Notes under the pieces: model-generated
Seen by the model: only the letters and a program-made list of their open reading frames with translations
Databases searched by the model: none
What the model was told of the DNA's origin: nothing
In this document: positions 11,675-23,743 of the stretch, piece by piece
Position numbering within the stretch: the first letter of the stretch is position 1
How the letters are laid out: each line of letters opens with the position of its first letter
Made by a program: the position numbers and the translations under genes
Assembly (NCBI RefSeq): GCF_932294415.1
Contig: NC_065535.1
Location: 67,415,862 to 67,479,861 of the forward strand
DNA length: 64,000 nt
Origin: Quercus robur
Lineage: Eukaryota > Streptophyta > Magnoliopsida > Fagales > Fagaceae
Direction of reading: 5' to 3'

Positions 11675-14600
11675 CTATGTTGTAGAATCTGATCTCTGAT
11701 CAGAATCAGCAGTGGCTTGGATTTGAGCTGCATATTGTAAGTTCCAAAGGACATCTTCAAAAGAGGGACGAGATAACAATTCAGTAGCTATACATTTGTT
11801 TGTGATGGATACCACTATTGATAACGACTCTTGCGAGCAAGTGGTCAACACTATTGGATCCACAATTCGTCTTCGACCATCTTGACTGCCAAAGGATGCC
11901 TGTGGTTCATGACTCCAGGTCTTAGAAACATACCATCTCAAACAAAATCAATAAAGATGGTATCTAAGACAAATATTGAGGAAAAGAAAAGGAAAATATT
12001 CAGAATGTTTAGGCAATTCATTTTGATCTTATGACACTTTAAAAACATGACCAGTTTCGATCCTCATGTTTTCTAGACCAAAATTTATAGCAGCTCAACT
12101 AAGCTTTGTTAACAAAGAATTTGAGATCTCATTTCATTATCAATGAAGACAAAATTGATATTGAGATCAATATATATAACCTAAATATAAATTTATATGG
12201 AAAAATAAAGTACTCATCTAGAAAATTATAGATTTTATGTTTATTTATTTTTCAGACTGAAACAAATGTATAAATCAAAAGATTTGGAAATTTTATATAG
12301 TTGTTTCAAAATTATCATTCATCTGAATTTGTGGAATTCACCTCCACTAAAGCTTTGGCATACCATTTCATTTAGGAGAAATACTTCTCCTTTTCCAGTC
12401 ACTATAGGCCCAACAAGTGATTCGAGCAATATGAATCCAAAGTTGTAAACATCATCCTCTGCGTTTGTTCGATGGCTGCAAAAAAGGAAGTAATAGAGTC
12501 AGCTATTTAAAGGAAGTGCATTAAAGAGGATATTAGTGGGCACTAGGTAGCTGCAGTAACAGTATGACAGTGGTGGTCATTGCATAAGTGAAGCAATAAT
12601 TGTAGCAACAGTGGCAGTATTACTGCTGCTGAGGCGGACAGCATGTTAATTATGGCAGTGTTCATGGTGGTAGCAGCTTTGACAATAGTAGAGGTGAGAA
12701 GACCAAATAACAGCAAGGGGGATGATAAGGAAACTAATGGTACAGAAGAAAAGGTGTTTCTGATAGTGGCATGCACAGTAAATGGCACCAATGATGGTGA
12801 TGTTGCATGTGGCAGAGTAATACCAGTATGAAGGTAGCGCTGAGACCAAGATGGAAGTACTGCTGTATATACCAAGAATTGGATACTCAACCTCAGTGTC
12901 ATTTAAGCAGTGAAAAGGGGGCTCATCATTAATGATTCATTCTCTTTTTGGATCCAAAATAATACATATATAATGCATATCCCAAGATTGGATCCTCATG
13001 CTTTTTAATTGAAGAAAATCTTCATCAGAAATGCACTATCAGTTATAATGCAATTATTATTTTTTAAATCCAACATAACAATATTTAAGATGCGACTCCA
13101 GTAGATAAAATCAAGCATCAAATTGAAAGGTATTCTATTTTAATAAATCAGGCAATAGGTTGTATCATACCATGATTTCAGGTCTTCTCCTTTCGCCTAC
13201 AGAACAAACAGAATGTGTTAGAAAAGACTGCTTGGTGAACCAAGATAACATTGCACACTCAACCTAAAAAAGCCAGGCATTATACCTCAAACTTTTCGAT
13301 TTCCTCTGTGATGATTGACATCCCATAGTCACTTAGCTTTGCAATCCCATGCTCATCAAGCAATATGTTGTTTGTTTTTAATCGGTTATTCAAGCAACCA
13401 GGAATTACACCAGTATGTAGAAAATGCACAGCCTTGGCTACTCCAATTAAAATTGCCAGTCTATCTGACCATTTAAAAACCTTTTCTGGACAACTTTCTG
13501 CAAATTATATATGTAGCTAGATTACATGCTGACAGCCTCCAATATGTAAAGCTATGATACGTAAAATATATAGAAAAGCACCAACCCCCCCCACCCCAGT
13601 ACAGACAAGGAGGGGCCCATCTTAATTCAAGAAAAAGAGTATGGTATACACACTAAACCATCAAAGACAGATGCACAGGTGCACACATATTTTCATATAT
13701 GAAGCTAGATTAAAGTTTACTGTGGTGCTATACTAACCTGACAGATGAGTGCGATAATTCCCATTAGGTACATATTCATATACAAGAAAAACTTTGCTGC
13801 TACTGGAATCATCTTGTCCACTACCATCAATGCCATGACCCAAGAAGCCTACCAAATGGGGATGGTGAAGCTTTGAAAGCAGATCAAGCTTAGCTTTAAG
13901 GTTTGGAATCGAACATTTCTTCACCAAAGACAGAGAGCGTATGGCTACATAGGTCCCATTCTCCAATTGACCTTTATAAATCTAAAAATTTATAAATAAA
14001 TAAAACAGAAGTTAAAAGAGCTAGCTGGCAATGGACATATATAATGTGATCCACCAATTGAATGCCACATATACATTTTTCTCATTGATTTCACAACAAT
14101 TTCAAGATTTTTTTTTTTTTTTGAGAGACACAATTTCAAGATTTTGATAATAATAATAACCAAAATACTAGGTAGAAGTTAGAAGAGCTTAGGTGCTTTG
14201 ACAAATTTCTAGCTCCCCCTTCATCTTACAAATAAAATTCCTACTTTGTATAATATGCCCCTAAAAAATTCCTACTTTGTATAATAAGCCCCTAAAAAAT
14301 ATGTATGTGATGCTCAAAATTAGTAGGTTAATCCAAATGAATCCCCCTTTTTTGAAGAGTCCATGAATCATCTATATTTTCGTTGCACATTCAACTTTCG
14401 ACAGTTACCTTCCCCATAGAGCCTTCACCAAGAAACCTTGATGAATCAAAGTTGTTTGTGGCTTCCTTCAACTCCTCAAAAGAAAACAATCGACAGATGG
14501 GTGCTTGTGTCCCTAGCTTTGCTGCTTGAGAAATGAACCCTAAAAAAAATAGAGGCAAGGTTATCACTTTAGGCTCTCATATGCACCACAGACTATGGTT

Positions 14601-16068
14601 TACACATTTATGATTTAGTCTCTATTCATATATTCTAAACTACAAAATTGACAGAGTGAATTGGACAAGCATGTCTTGGATTTTGAACAAATGATAAGAA
14701 AATAAACTGATCAACGTGGAACTTACTGGCATTTGCAAGGAGCTCAGAGGAAATCCCAGTTGGTGTATTATCTTGCACGTTCTTTGACAATACATGCTGC
14801 TCCTGTGTCCTTGAACGGCATCTTTTACACAAGAGTAGAACTCCCAACCCCAAAAGCACCATAACAAGAACAGCTCCACTAATGACAGCAACTACTACTG
14901 CTATATCTCTTCCTCTGGATTGTTTACTGTTTATAAGACAATGCGATCCTTCATGCTGATCTTTGGAATCACAGGACAAACAATTTCCGTCAATTTTAAC
15001 ATATCTCTTATCTGAAGTACTGTTCAAGCAAGAAGGAAGTTGGCCTATCAACTTGTTACTAGACAAATCAACATACCCAAGTTTGTCACCACAACTTAAC
15101 TCATCTGGAAGTGACCCACTGAGCATATTAGACCCTAAATTCAAATAACTGATGTTTGGTAAAGAGAACAAGGCAGAGGGAGGAGTTCCACTCAGATGGT
15201 TGAAAGATAGATCAAGGTGTTGAAGTTTATGCAACTCACCAAATTGCTCAGGAATCTCTCCTGAGAGCGAGTTATTGCTCAGTAGCACTGTAACCAACTC
15301 TTTGGGCATGACTGGTAGTTCAGAATCCAAATGATTTTCTCTTATATCCAATAAATGTAGATTGGTTAAAGTACTCAAATCAGGTAATTTGCCAGAAAGC
15401 TCATTGTGGGACAGGACAAGATCAGTGAGTGTCTTGATTTTGCTTATAGAAAAAGGAATCTGACCCTTGAATCCATTACTCTTCAAACTCAAAATGGTGA
15501 GGTTTGAAAATGAGCCCAACCAATCAGGGACAGTGTCATTGAAATGATTGGAATCCAGTGTCAAAGTATGAAGCTTAACTAGTCTAGATATCTTAGGTGG
15601 AATTGAACCATACATAAAATTTGAGCTCAAATCCAAAAGTTCAAGCGAATATAGCCTATGAATCTTATCAGGAAGTGGTCCCCAAATCCCCAAACACACT
15701 AAGCTAAGAACTTTTAAACTGGTTAACCTCGTCAATGTAGTAACAAAGGAATCAATAGAGAAGCTTTCAGATAGTGTCATATTGGGAATTGCAAATCCAT
15801 GGAACTCACTGACCTTGACAAGCTTATCCCCCATAATTTTGAGCTCAGTGATAACACTGTCCTGGCATGTGATACTCACATGTGCTGATTTAGGCAAGTT
15901 GCAGAGGTCTCCATAGGAATTTTCCCAAGTTTGCAATGAGGAAGGGTACTCCAAAAGCTTCCTTATCTGCAATAAAACTTGGGTCTGGGAGGGATGTAAC
16001 TCATAAGAGCTTGGAATGAAGAAAACCCATAAAAGAACCACTAGAAGCAGCAAATTCAAATTTCCCAT
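11675..16068 (-). CDS. LRR receptor-like protein, probable inactive (pseudo)kinase
   Basis: Seven exons, all with GT-AG borders: 14727-16068, 14409-14539, 13738-13981, 13286-13497, 13171-13196, 12364-12475 and 11675-11899. They total 2292 nt, or 763 residues. I start at 16068 (MGNLNLLLLVVLLW), which gives a clean signal peptide; an in-frame ATG lies 23 codons upstream. The ectodomain holds about ten LRRs (for example LELLDLSSNFMYGSIP, LQHLDLSFNHLSGTPP), then CLSC and a transmembrane helix near residue 400 (VVVAVISGAVLVMVLLGLGV). The kinase-like domain lacks key residues: VAIR where VAIK is usual, PGCLNNRLKTNN in place of HRDLKPEN, and DYG for DFG. This pattern matches the plant family annotated as probable inactive LRR receptor kinases (At3g03770 type). 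It is likely a plasma-membrane receptor acting by scaffolding. Splice junctions are my reading. Confidence 0.9.
12543..12900. repeat. Trinucleotide-biased low-complexity tract in intron
   Basis: Rich in GTG/GCA/GTA-like triplets (CAGTGGCAGTATTACTGCTG and similar). It is open on both strands because of its composition. It lies in the intron between exons 5 and 6 of the LRR pseudokinase gene. It is not a recognised gene. Confidence 0.5.
14235..14300. repeat. Tandem duplication in intron, unit about 31 bp
   Basis: ATTCCTACTTTGTATAATAT and ATTCCTACTTTGTATAATAA, each followed by GCCCCTAAAAA, lie head to tail within the LRR gene intron between exons 2 and 3. Confidence 0.85.
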
Positions 16069-17212
16069 TCCACGAGTGTTCGAAGCTGTAGACAGTGAAA
16101 TCATAGTTTTTAAGGCAAACAGAATCAGACCCACCAAAGATTGTTAAGCAGTCATGAAAAAGAGAGCTCCATTAGAGAATTCACCTGAAAAAGAACGTAC
16201 TTTACAGTGACTTGGAAGGAAATTCAAGAAACTAAAACCCCAAATTTAGCCTCAGATGCTCTCCAACGACTCTTGGTTAACCAAATTCGAGAAAACCCAT
16301 GAAGCAGAAGGAGCTGAAATCCAAGACACTGACAGAAAAACAGAGAAAGAAAAAATCTTCCTGAGGAAAAATCAAAAGGGCAAGTTTTTTGCTTTCACGG
16401 AAAATAGTAATGCTCAAACTAGTTGGTCAAAAACCCATGTAGCAGCAAAACAAGGAAGCATGGAGAACAAAGCAAAGTTCATGAAAGCATTTCTCTTTTA
16501 TATAAGTAATAAGTTCCAGATAGTTAACAGGAAAAACTTAAAAGAGAAACATTGGGAAGATGAATGCAATAAGAAAAGTCGTAGCAATAATGGGTTTTCT
16601 TGTTCACCGATGAATGTTTGCGTCAATAAAAGAAAATTGAGGCTATAAATGGAGAGGTAGTTGGAGAAAAGCCGTACAAGACAGTGTCAAGGCATTTATT
16701 TTTAATGCCTCTCAGAGAGGTCCCTGTGTATGTGAGTGACAATTAATGGGGTCGGTTTTTGCCTTCAAGTCTCAAGCGGAAGAGTGAGGACTGATACAAG
16801 AATGGAAGGGAAGGCACTTTGTCTTTGTCTGTGTGTGTGTGTGTGTGTGAGAGTGTGAGTGGACAGTGTGTGTAACTAAAATACTGGCAATTTTTTTTTT
16901 GTTCTTGTTTCTTTTTGGCATTGTCTGTTTGTTTATCATTGACTTATTCTCGAGAATGACCCTAGGATTCTTCTCTATTTGCAGGGGTGCCACACATGTT
17001 TTGACCTTTTCAGATTTTTTTTTTTTTTTTTCTCTCTCTCTGTTAGATTATTTGATTAATTTGATATGACTAAAATGTCCCTGCTTCTATTATCTTACCG
17101 TTAATATCATTTACCGTTATTTTTATAATTTACCTATCTATATTCTATACTGTTAATAACATAATTTTCTGTTTAAATTTCATCATTTTATATACTAAAA
17201 TATCCTCATACA
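16069..17212. promoter_or_regulatory. 5' flank of the LRR pseudokinase gene
   Basis: Upstream region of the minus-strand gene. Contains a (GT)n tract at about 16830-16850 and a T run near 17016-17031 followed by (TC)n. A plus-strand open frame at 16256-16648 has no recognisable domain and is not annotated. No core promoter element was identified with confidence. Confidence 0.4.
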
Positions 17213-17902
17213 CAGTAATGGAATTACTCAAGGGCTGAGGGGGGCCATGAGGCCATCCTCCCAACCTTTGAAAAACAAATATACTAGTATGTATATTAAC
17301 AAAAAATAATAATAATAATTTTGGCTCTAAAATTTATATATTTGGCCCCCCTTCCCAAAAAATTTACAAATTGACCTAAGAAATCCAACAAATAGATAAC
17401 AAGAAAAATCTATAATAATAAAAAATGCACATATTTGAATAATAAGAAAAAAAATTGGATAAATCATAAATCCAGTCTAAGCAAAAACAATAATAACAAA
17501 TTAATTACAAATTCTAGCAAAAAAATCACAAAAAAAAAAAAAAAGAACTCAATAACCTTTACCCAATTTCTCCCTCTCACTTGAGAGCTCTATGCCCCTC
17601 TCAAATGACTCCATCCTCGTAGCTATAGAAATAACTCCTATGCTACATATTGATCACTCCATCCATACATCAGTTAGACCTTAAAAATATTAGGAGGTGT
17701 CAATTGACTTATAAAACTCTTGATTATAAAATCCTATTATTGATTTTTTTCAAAAGAAAAAATACAAATAATATTAATAAATTAACGCTAATAATGCAAC
17801 GTCGTCAACCTCTAGTATTGATATTCCAATTTTTTTTTTTTTTTTAAATCTTTGAACAAAGAACTTCGGTCCCCCCAAGTTTGAATCCTGATTCCGTCCC
17901 TG
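17213..17902. mobile_element. Non-autonomous hAT-like element, 690 bp
   Basis: The left end CAGTAATGGAATTACTC and the right end GATTCCGTCCCTG are imperfect inverted repeats. They are flanked by a perfect 8-bp duplication CTCATACA at 17205-17212 and 17903-17910. Eight-base duplications are typical of hAT elements. The interior (GGGGGGCCATGAGGCC, TTTGGCCCCCC, GGTCCCCCCAAGTTTGAATC) is non-coding. Confidence 0.85.
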
Positions 17903-18088
17903 CTCATACAAATTCTTAAACTCTCTAAAATACTTTTATCTTTTGGTTAAATAATTTTAAATTTAAAAACACAAACGGGTTAAAAGAGTAATTTATTATT
18001 TTTTTATAAGTTCTTAAATTTTAGGCTTTTCCTTTTCTTTTCCAATCTCACTTTTTATGAAATATCTTAAAATTTAGGACACTGTCTC

Positions 18089-18863
18089 TGTGGGGTCATA
18101 GAGCCCAGTGATATACATCCACCTTTTGTACTGGGCCTGAGGCCCATAATCGCGTATGAAGAAGACAGTGGTGATCATGGCAACCCAGGAAACTGTGCCG
18201 AGGACAGAGTTGTCCTCAACTAGCCAAAGCCGAGAGAGAAGAAAAGTGATTTACTGGCAAAGACAATCTTCCAAAGCACTCCAAAGAAAAAGGATAAGTA
18301 CAGCAAGTAAGCACACTGGAGCATGGCGGTAGAGCAATTCCAAGAAAAACAGCTGCCTCCACATTAAATACTCCACAACTAATGCTCTGGCCGCATTAAT
18401 GTGGAGAAGACTCCTGAATAGTGCTGCCTTGGCAACCGTAACACACAGAGAGCCAAAAATGGGTGTTTGATGGGACAGGTATTCAAGTAAGGGCTCAGAT
18501 GATCAACAAGTGTGGGATCAGGATGGCTCAAAGGGGACTATATAATGGGAGAGACCCTCCATGAGAAGGGGATCGAAGATTTTACCAAAGAGAACACTGT
18601 AGCAGTCTGAAATAACTCTGTAACCATTGTCATTGTCACTTAAGAAATACTAAGTTGAAGCTCCTCGAACCAGTGCCGAGGATTGAATTGCTTGCTCAAG
18701 TCCATATTTGTTTTACTTATCCATTCTTTAAATCATCTTCAACTGTTGTTACATTCATTAAAACTCAGTTCTTCTACCCACTCTCTACAAATTTATTGTA
18801 TTGGGCTTGCTGGGCTTGAATTTATTTATCCCTTAGAAATAGTGCTCAAACCCAGTCCTTACA
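18089..18863 (+). mobile_element. Solo LTR of an LTR retrotransposon (775 bp)
   Basis: Begins TGTGGGGTCATAGAGCCCAG and ends CAAACCCAGTCCTTACA, with a perfect 5-bp duplication GTCTC at 18084-18088 and 18864-18868. A TATA box (GGGACTATATAATGGGAG) sets the plus orientation. No internal region is present, so this is a recombination remnant. Superfamily cannot be assigned without coding sequence. The clean duplication suggests modest age. Confidence 0.85.
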
Positions 18864-18868
18864 GTCTC

Positions 18869-19630
18869 TATCTCACTTTATATATTTTTATAAGACAGAT
18901 GAAAGTTGAAAAAAAAAAATCAAGAGCCAAAATAAAGAATTGGGATAAAATCTCTATTTAAACATTATGACACTAAACCCAAGATAAAAAATAAAAAGGA
19001 TATAGAAAAACTTGACTTCATGACTCTCCAAGAGCTACTACTTTTTTATTTAACAGGTTTGGGGGATTCAAAATTAGGTTCTCAAAAAATCTAGAAGTTT
19101 TGGAGAATAGAACTAGTTACAAAGCTTGAAATTATCAAATTATGTGTGGGCTCAAATTACTCTTATACGATAAGAAATTATCAATTGTTTCAAAAAAAAT
19201 TAAGTAGTTAAAAAATGATAAATTTAGTCATTTAACCATTATTTTAACAATAATGAAACATAACTTATTGTAAAATAAATATTAATAGTATAATTAAAAA
19301 TACATAATTTATAGTTTAAGAAAAAGAGAACAACATTCTTTTAGGTCAATAATGGTAAGAGTAATTTTACATCCATATGGTATGTGTTTTTTTTAATGAA
19401 ACCATATAGTATGTTTATGAATGTGATTGCAAGCTGCCTAGATAAATGAAGAAAGTCGATAAGCATACAAAGATGTCTGATGCTTTTCAGATGCAATAAA
19501 GACAAGCAGTAGCTTTCGCAATTAATGGAGCTTGAGTACAAAAATGTTCGCTATAGTAGGCCGTCTGACAATAGCATTCTCATCGTTTAGTTTTTATTAA
19601 TTTATTTATGGATATGATAGTGTATTGTTA
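18869..19630. other. Gene-free AT-rich spacer
   Basis: AT-rich, with no recognisable gene, RNA or terminal-repeat element between the solo LTR and the GC-rich hAT-like element. Confidence 0.5.
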
Positions 19631-19638
19631 GACATAAG

Positions 19639-20334
19639 TAGGGATGGCAATTTTTCCCCGCCCCACTTAACCCGCCCCTCCCCGTTTCGTCCCGTGCGGG
19701 TTTTTCCCGCCCCACAAAGGCGGTGGGGCGGGGATGGGGCAAGATTTTAGCCCCACACCACGGGGCGGGGTGGGGATGGGTTTAGGCTTTTTAGACCCAT
19801 CCCGCCCCGCCCCGCCCCTCCCCATCCCCACCCCGCTCTGGGTTACTAAAGGTTACAATTGTTAATTTTTCATACCCTAAAACCCTATTATTTAAACAAA
19901 CATATTAATATTAGCATATTTTATTCCACACAATGTGATTCTCTGCCTTTATTTTGTTATATGTTATACTATGAGATTTTTATTTATTTATTTATTTATT
20001 TTAATGATTGTCTTGTTAAACACTTGGATATATTATTCAATTTTTTCTAAAAATTGATTTGATTTGATGGGATAAATTTAGTTGTAATTTCAAGTATATT
20101 TTTATTAATGAAATAGGTTTCATTAAAAAAATTGTACTAGTTGTAGGGCAAATTAACAAAAGCTAGAGTTTTACGGGTTGGGGCGGGGCTTCGTGGGGCC
20201 TTAAGGGGCGGGGATGGGGTGATAAAGTATTCCCCGTCATGCGGGGCGGGGCGGGGATGGGGCAAGACAAAACCATGCGGGGCGGGGATGAAGACCCCAT
20301 CCTTCGGCCCCGCCCCGCCCCATTGCCATCCCTA
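19639..20334. mobile_element. GC-ended non-autonomous hAT-like element, 696 bp
   Basis: The ends TAGGGATGGCAATTTTTCCC and GGGGCGGGGC-type inverse ...ATTGCCATCCCTA are inverted. A perfect 8-bp duplication GACATAAG lies at 19631-19638 and 20335-20342. Both subterminal regions are dense in GGGGCGGGGATGGGG-like motifs and the core (about 19850-20150) is AT-rich. There is no transposase, so it depends on an element elsewhere. Confidence 0.9.
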
Positions 20335-20342
20335 GACATAAG

Positions 20343-20756
20343 GTCAAGACACTAATTGATTTTTGTTATAGGTGAGTTTGAATTCTATATTTTTTATTCA
20401 ATGACAAATTTTTTTACCAATTAAACTAATTGTTCTTCTCAAAAACAAATTAAACTAATTGTAACCCACTCATCGAATTACTCAATTACATATAAACTTG
20501 CAACTTTGATATAAAATATATTAGTCTCTTCATAACTACTATGAGTAAGAAACTCTCATTCTTAGATCTTGCCTATTTTATGGATTAAATATTTATTGAA
20601 TTCCTTTAAATTAGGCAGTAGGGTTATTTTTTAAAATTAAAAATGGACAAAAAAGATCCTATCTTTGAGCTGATTTTAAAATTATTCATTTATTCAATAT
20701 ACTTTTATATCCTTGATATTTTGACTTTTTATTGCATCACAATTTTTTTTAATATA
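20343..20756. other. Gene-free AT-rich spacer
   Basis: No gene or element recognised. Confidence 0.5.
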
Positions 20757-20865
20757 ATTTGATAGTTAGGAGAGTGGGGATTTGAACCATAAATTTTTCT
20801 ATCTTAGACATCAAGAATACCTACCAACATAGTTATAAGGCTCTTGGCAAATCAATTCCAAGTAT
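20757..20865 (-). mobile_element. tRNA-derived SINE
   Basis: Reverse complement reads GCCAAGAGCCTTATAACTAT, later GGTTCAAATCCCCACTCTCC (B box) and CTAACTATCAAATTATATTA as tail. Same family as 51084-51192. Confidence 0.7.
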
Positions 20866-22269
20866 TTTAAGAAAATTGTTACCAAAAAAAAAAAAAAAAA
20901 TCATTTTTTGACAACTTTTTATACTTCACATAAAATAATATAAAGACTTTTTAAAAATGATTGATTAACAAAAATTCTATAGGCACCTGTTAACTAGACT
21001 TATATAATAATAATTGGTGGGTTCCTCAACTAGTTGAATAAGATATTTGATATTCAATTTTTGTCTACATCAAAAATCGATGGTATCTTTGTTAAAAAAA
21101 AAAAATCGATGGTATCTTAATTTGATGATAAATAGAAAATTCACTAAAAGCAAATGTTATAAATTAAAACTCTATAAAAACATAATAATAACAATAATAA
21201 TTGTGGCTTTTCCATCTGACTAATAAAAGGAAAAAAAACATGTTGAATTGGTAAATGGGAAGCATATATGGCATTGGGATTTGCTGGAATGAGGGCTTTA
21301 ATAAAGTCCAAAATTCTAATTAATTGGGGGGGCCCGCTGCTCGTTACCGTTAGCCAGCCTGTGTTTGAATGTGAAACCAAGTTGTAAGAAAGCACCTAGA
21401 GTCTAACTTTAGAATCCCATGAAAGTCTGAAAAACTACTATAAAAATAATTAGAAAAAGATTAAAACCAAAGGATTAAAAAATAAAAGCATCCCATTCCC
21501 ATGGTGAAATAAGAGAAAAGACATAACCACGCGCACCATTCACAAAGCCAGCAATATGCAATATGCATCAGAGAATAGCCCTTAATTTGTTGCATGCCTG
21601 ATGCCTCCTACTCCAAGTTCAAGTTGTGTATGCATTTTTGTGTGGTGGGTTTTTTACTTCACGCTAAGGCACATATATAATAATAGAAGTGGGAAAGATC
21701 ATGACTCATGAGTCTGTTTCCCAGACAAAGAGGCAACGTTGGTTTTTTTTTTTTTTCGGGGGGGGGCTACCCTACTATAGCTGGGTGACCTTCGAATTTT
21801 CCTTTTCTTTCTGATTAGATTTTACCCTACTATAGCTGGGTGACCTTCGAATTTTCCTTTTCTTTCTGATTAGATTTGGCATATCTGACTTAGTCAATCC
21901 AATCTTTATAATGAAACATTGCCAAATAGCTTCCATGCACCTTTTGATTTTATATGATTTGCCAGGGTCCACAATGTTTCTAATGTGCCTAGTCTTTTTG
22001 GGTGATCGTTTTGTTTCATTAAAGCAAGATTAGGAAGGAAAAAAAAATAGTTTAGTTATCTTTCATTTCGTGAGTGCAGATTTTTTTTTCCCTTTAATTT
22101 CTTTATATAATATTCTAACTCCACTCAACACTACTTACAAAGAAATGCTATATTCATAACATTTTTTTTGAGCAACAAACACATACAAATATTTGGTTTC
22201 GCTCGCACATACACACCTTATTATATTTGAATCACCCAATAAATTACTATAAGCATTTCTCTTATAATA
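20866..22269. other. Gene-free spacer with tandem duplication
   Basis: AT-rich, with A runs near 20884-20900 and 21092-21102, a T-C-G homopolymer block at about 21741-21766 and the tandem duplication at 21768-21877. No gene recognised. Confidence 0.5.
21768..21877. repeat. Perfect 55-bp tandem duplication
   Basis: Two head-to-tail copies starting TACCCTACTATAGCTGGGTG and ending TTTCTGATTAGATTT. They are identical by eye, so the duplication is very recent. They directly follow a T/G homopolymer block. Confidence 0.9.
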
Positions 22270-22410
22270 AAAGGGTTTTATTAACATAAGTTATACGTTA
22301 GTAAATCATTTGAGTAAACTTTTTATGGGAAAATAAAATAGTGACTAACTTTTTTGATAGTTTTTTCAATTTCTCATAAAAAGTTTATTAAAATTGGACC
22401 CTAAAATACT
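22270..22410. mobile_element. MITE-like repeat
   Basis: Contains AAACTTTTTATGGGAAAATA and TTTCTCATAAAAAGTTTATT, related to 10460-10612 and 27140-27290. Borders are uncertain. Confidence 0.4.
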
Positions 22411-23214
22411 GATTGCATACACAAATTTTTTTTATAATATTTTTTCATTTGTTGTAAATTGCAATGATTTACTGTGAGTAAACCAGTTTAAAATTTTTTA
22501 AAAATATATGGTAAAAAAAAAAAAAAAATTCGTGTATGTAACATTATTTCTCTTGTATGGCCTCTGTTAGTCTTAAAGGGCAAACCAATATAACCCCCAG
22601 TAACGGCTCCTCCTAGAAAATAGAATATAAATTCATAAATATTTGACATGATTTATATTCCTTTTTATTTGTTTGTTTATGAGCATAATTGCCATATTGA
22701 TTAACACCTCTTTTGACAAATGATTAACATTAATCTGAATGGCTAATCATATGCTAGTCAAGTAACCGAGATCTTTTCCTATCATGTGCACAGCACAAAC
22801 AAGGACAGACATAATGATGAAAGTAAAGTAGTAAACTCTTATTTTCAGGCAAGATATTGCTGCTTTCACTGAAAATTCAACAACTAATACTTATATAAGA
22901 AAACATTAACTTTATAGGGAAAAGCAAAAATGAAAACTAATGAGGAGATGAAGAATATCTAAAAGTAATTAAAAAAAAAAAAAAAAAAAAAGAATAGCTA
23001 AAAGTACAAAAGAAAAGACAAAAGGATGTTGTTTTGAGCAGCACGGACCACGGTTTGAGTGTCATTAATGAACAATCACTGTAGGCCAATATACTTGCAT
23101 TTATCAAACCCAGGCATCAACTGGAGACCCATTTTACATCAACTTATATGACAAATTAGTCTGTAAAATCATCTAAATCCCAATTGTTACCAAATTAAAC
23201 TGCTATGTTATTCT
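22411..23214. other. Gene-free spacer
   Basis: AT-rich with A runs near 22515 and 22972-22991. Nothing recognised. Confidence 0.5.
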
Positions 23215-23705
23215 TCCTGAGGTTATGAACTTTGATGGGCGCCAAGTGAATTCACTGGAGGGATCCAGGTTATAGCCAATAGCTCATTGATCATTCCTTC
23301 AATTAAAGAATACATGCTCAAGTGAATTGGGCCAGTGAGTGCATCCCCTTCCACTATGTCTTAGATGCACTCCTGCTCAAGCCGAAGCAGCTGCAATTTT
23401 GTGGGCTTTAAACTTGGCTAGGTCTAAAAATTAGTGCAATTTCATAATAGAAGGGAATGAACCATTTGACTGGTCTATTTCTATTGTCATTAGTAATGTT
23501 TTTGATTTAAATTTGCGTTTTGCTAGTTGTGAGTTTTGCTAAGTTAGAAGATCTCTTTAGCAACTTGTTCTGCTGCTAAACTTTTATTTGTTTTTAAAGC
23601 TAGTTTCTCTTGTAATAATTGCAATCTACCTCCTGCAATTTTGGAAACTTGCAGATGCGATTGTCGTACTACTTTTTACTTAATAATGAAATTGCAGTTT
23701 ATTAG
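23215..23705 (+). pseudogene. Decayed RNase H-like fragment (retroelement-type)
   Basis: Starts near a MNFDG core (RNase H first strand, cf. KLNFDGA). A later frame reads AQAEAAAILWALNLARSKN, the E-containing helix typical of plant RNase_H_3 domains, and then an EFC...VRRSLSNLF segment and NCNLPPAILETCRCDC near the 3' end. The frame changes and has stops, so it is dead. It may come from a LINE 3' end or from a free-standing RNase H-like gene. It is too short to decide. Confidence 0.5.
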
Positions 23706-23712
23706 AAAAATA

Positions 23713-23743
<31 letters not shown>

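Noticed and set aside
16256-16648. 130-codon open frame on plus, upstream of the LRR gene
   Set aside because: No domain, Lys/Asn/Glu-rich composition and position over the 5' flank of the opposite-strand gene; best read as chance.
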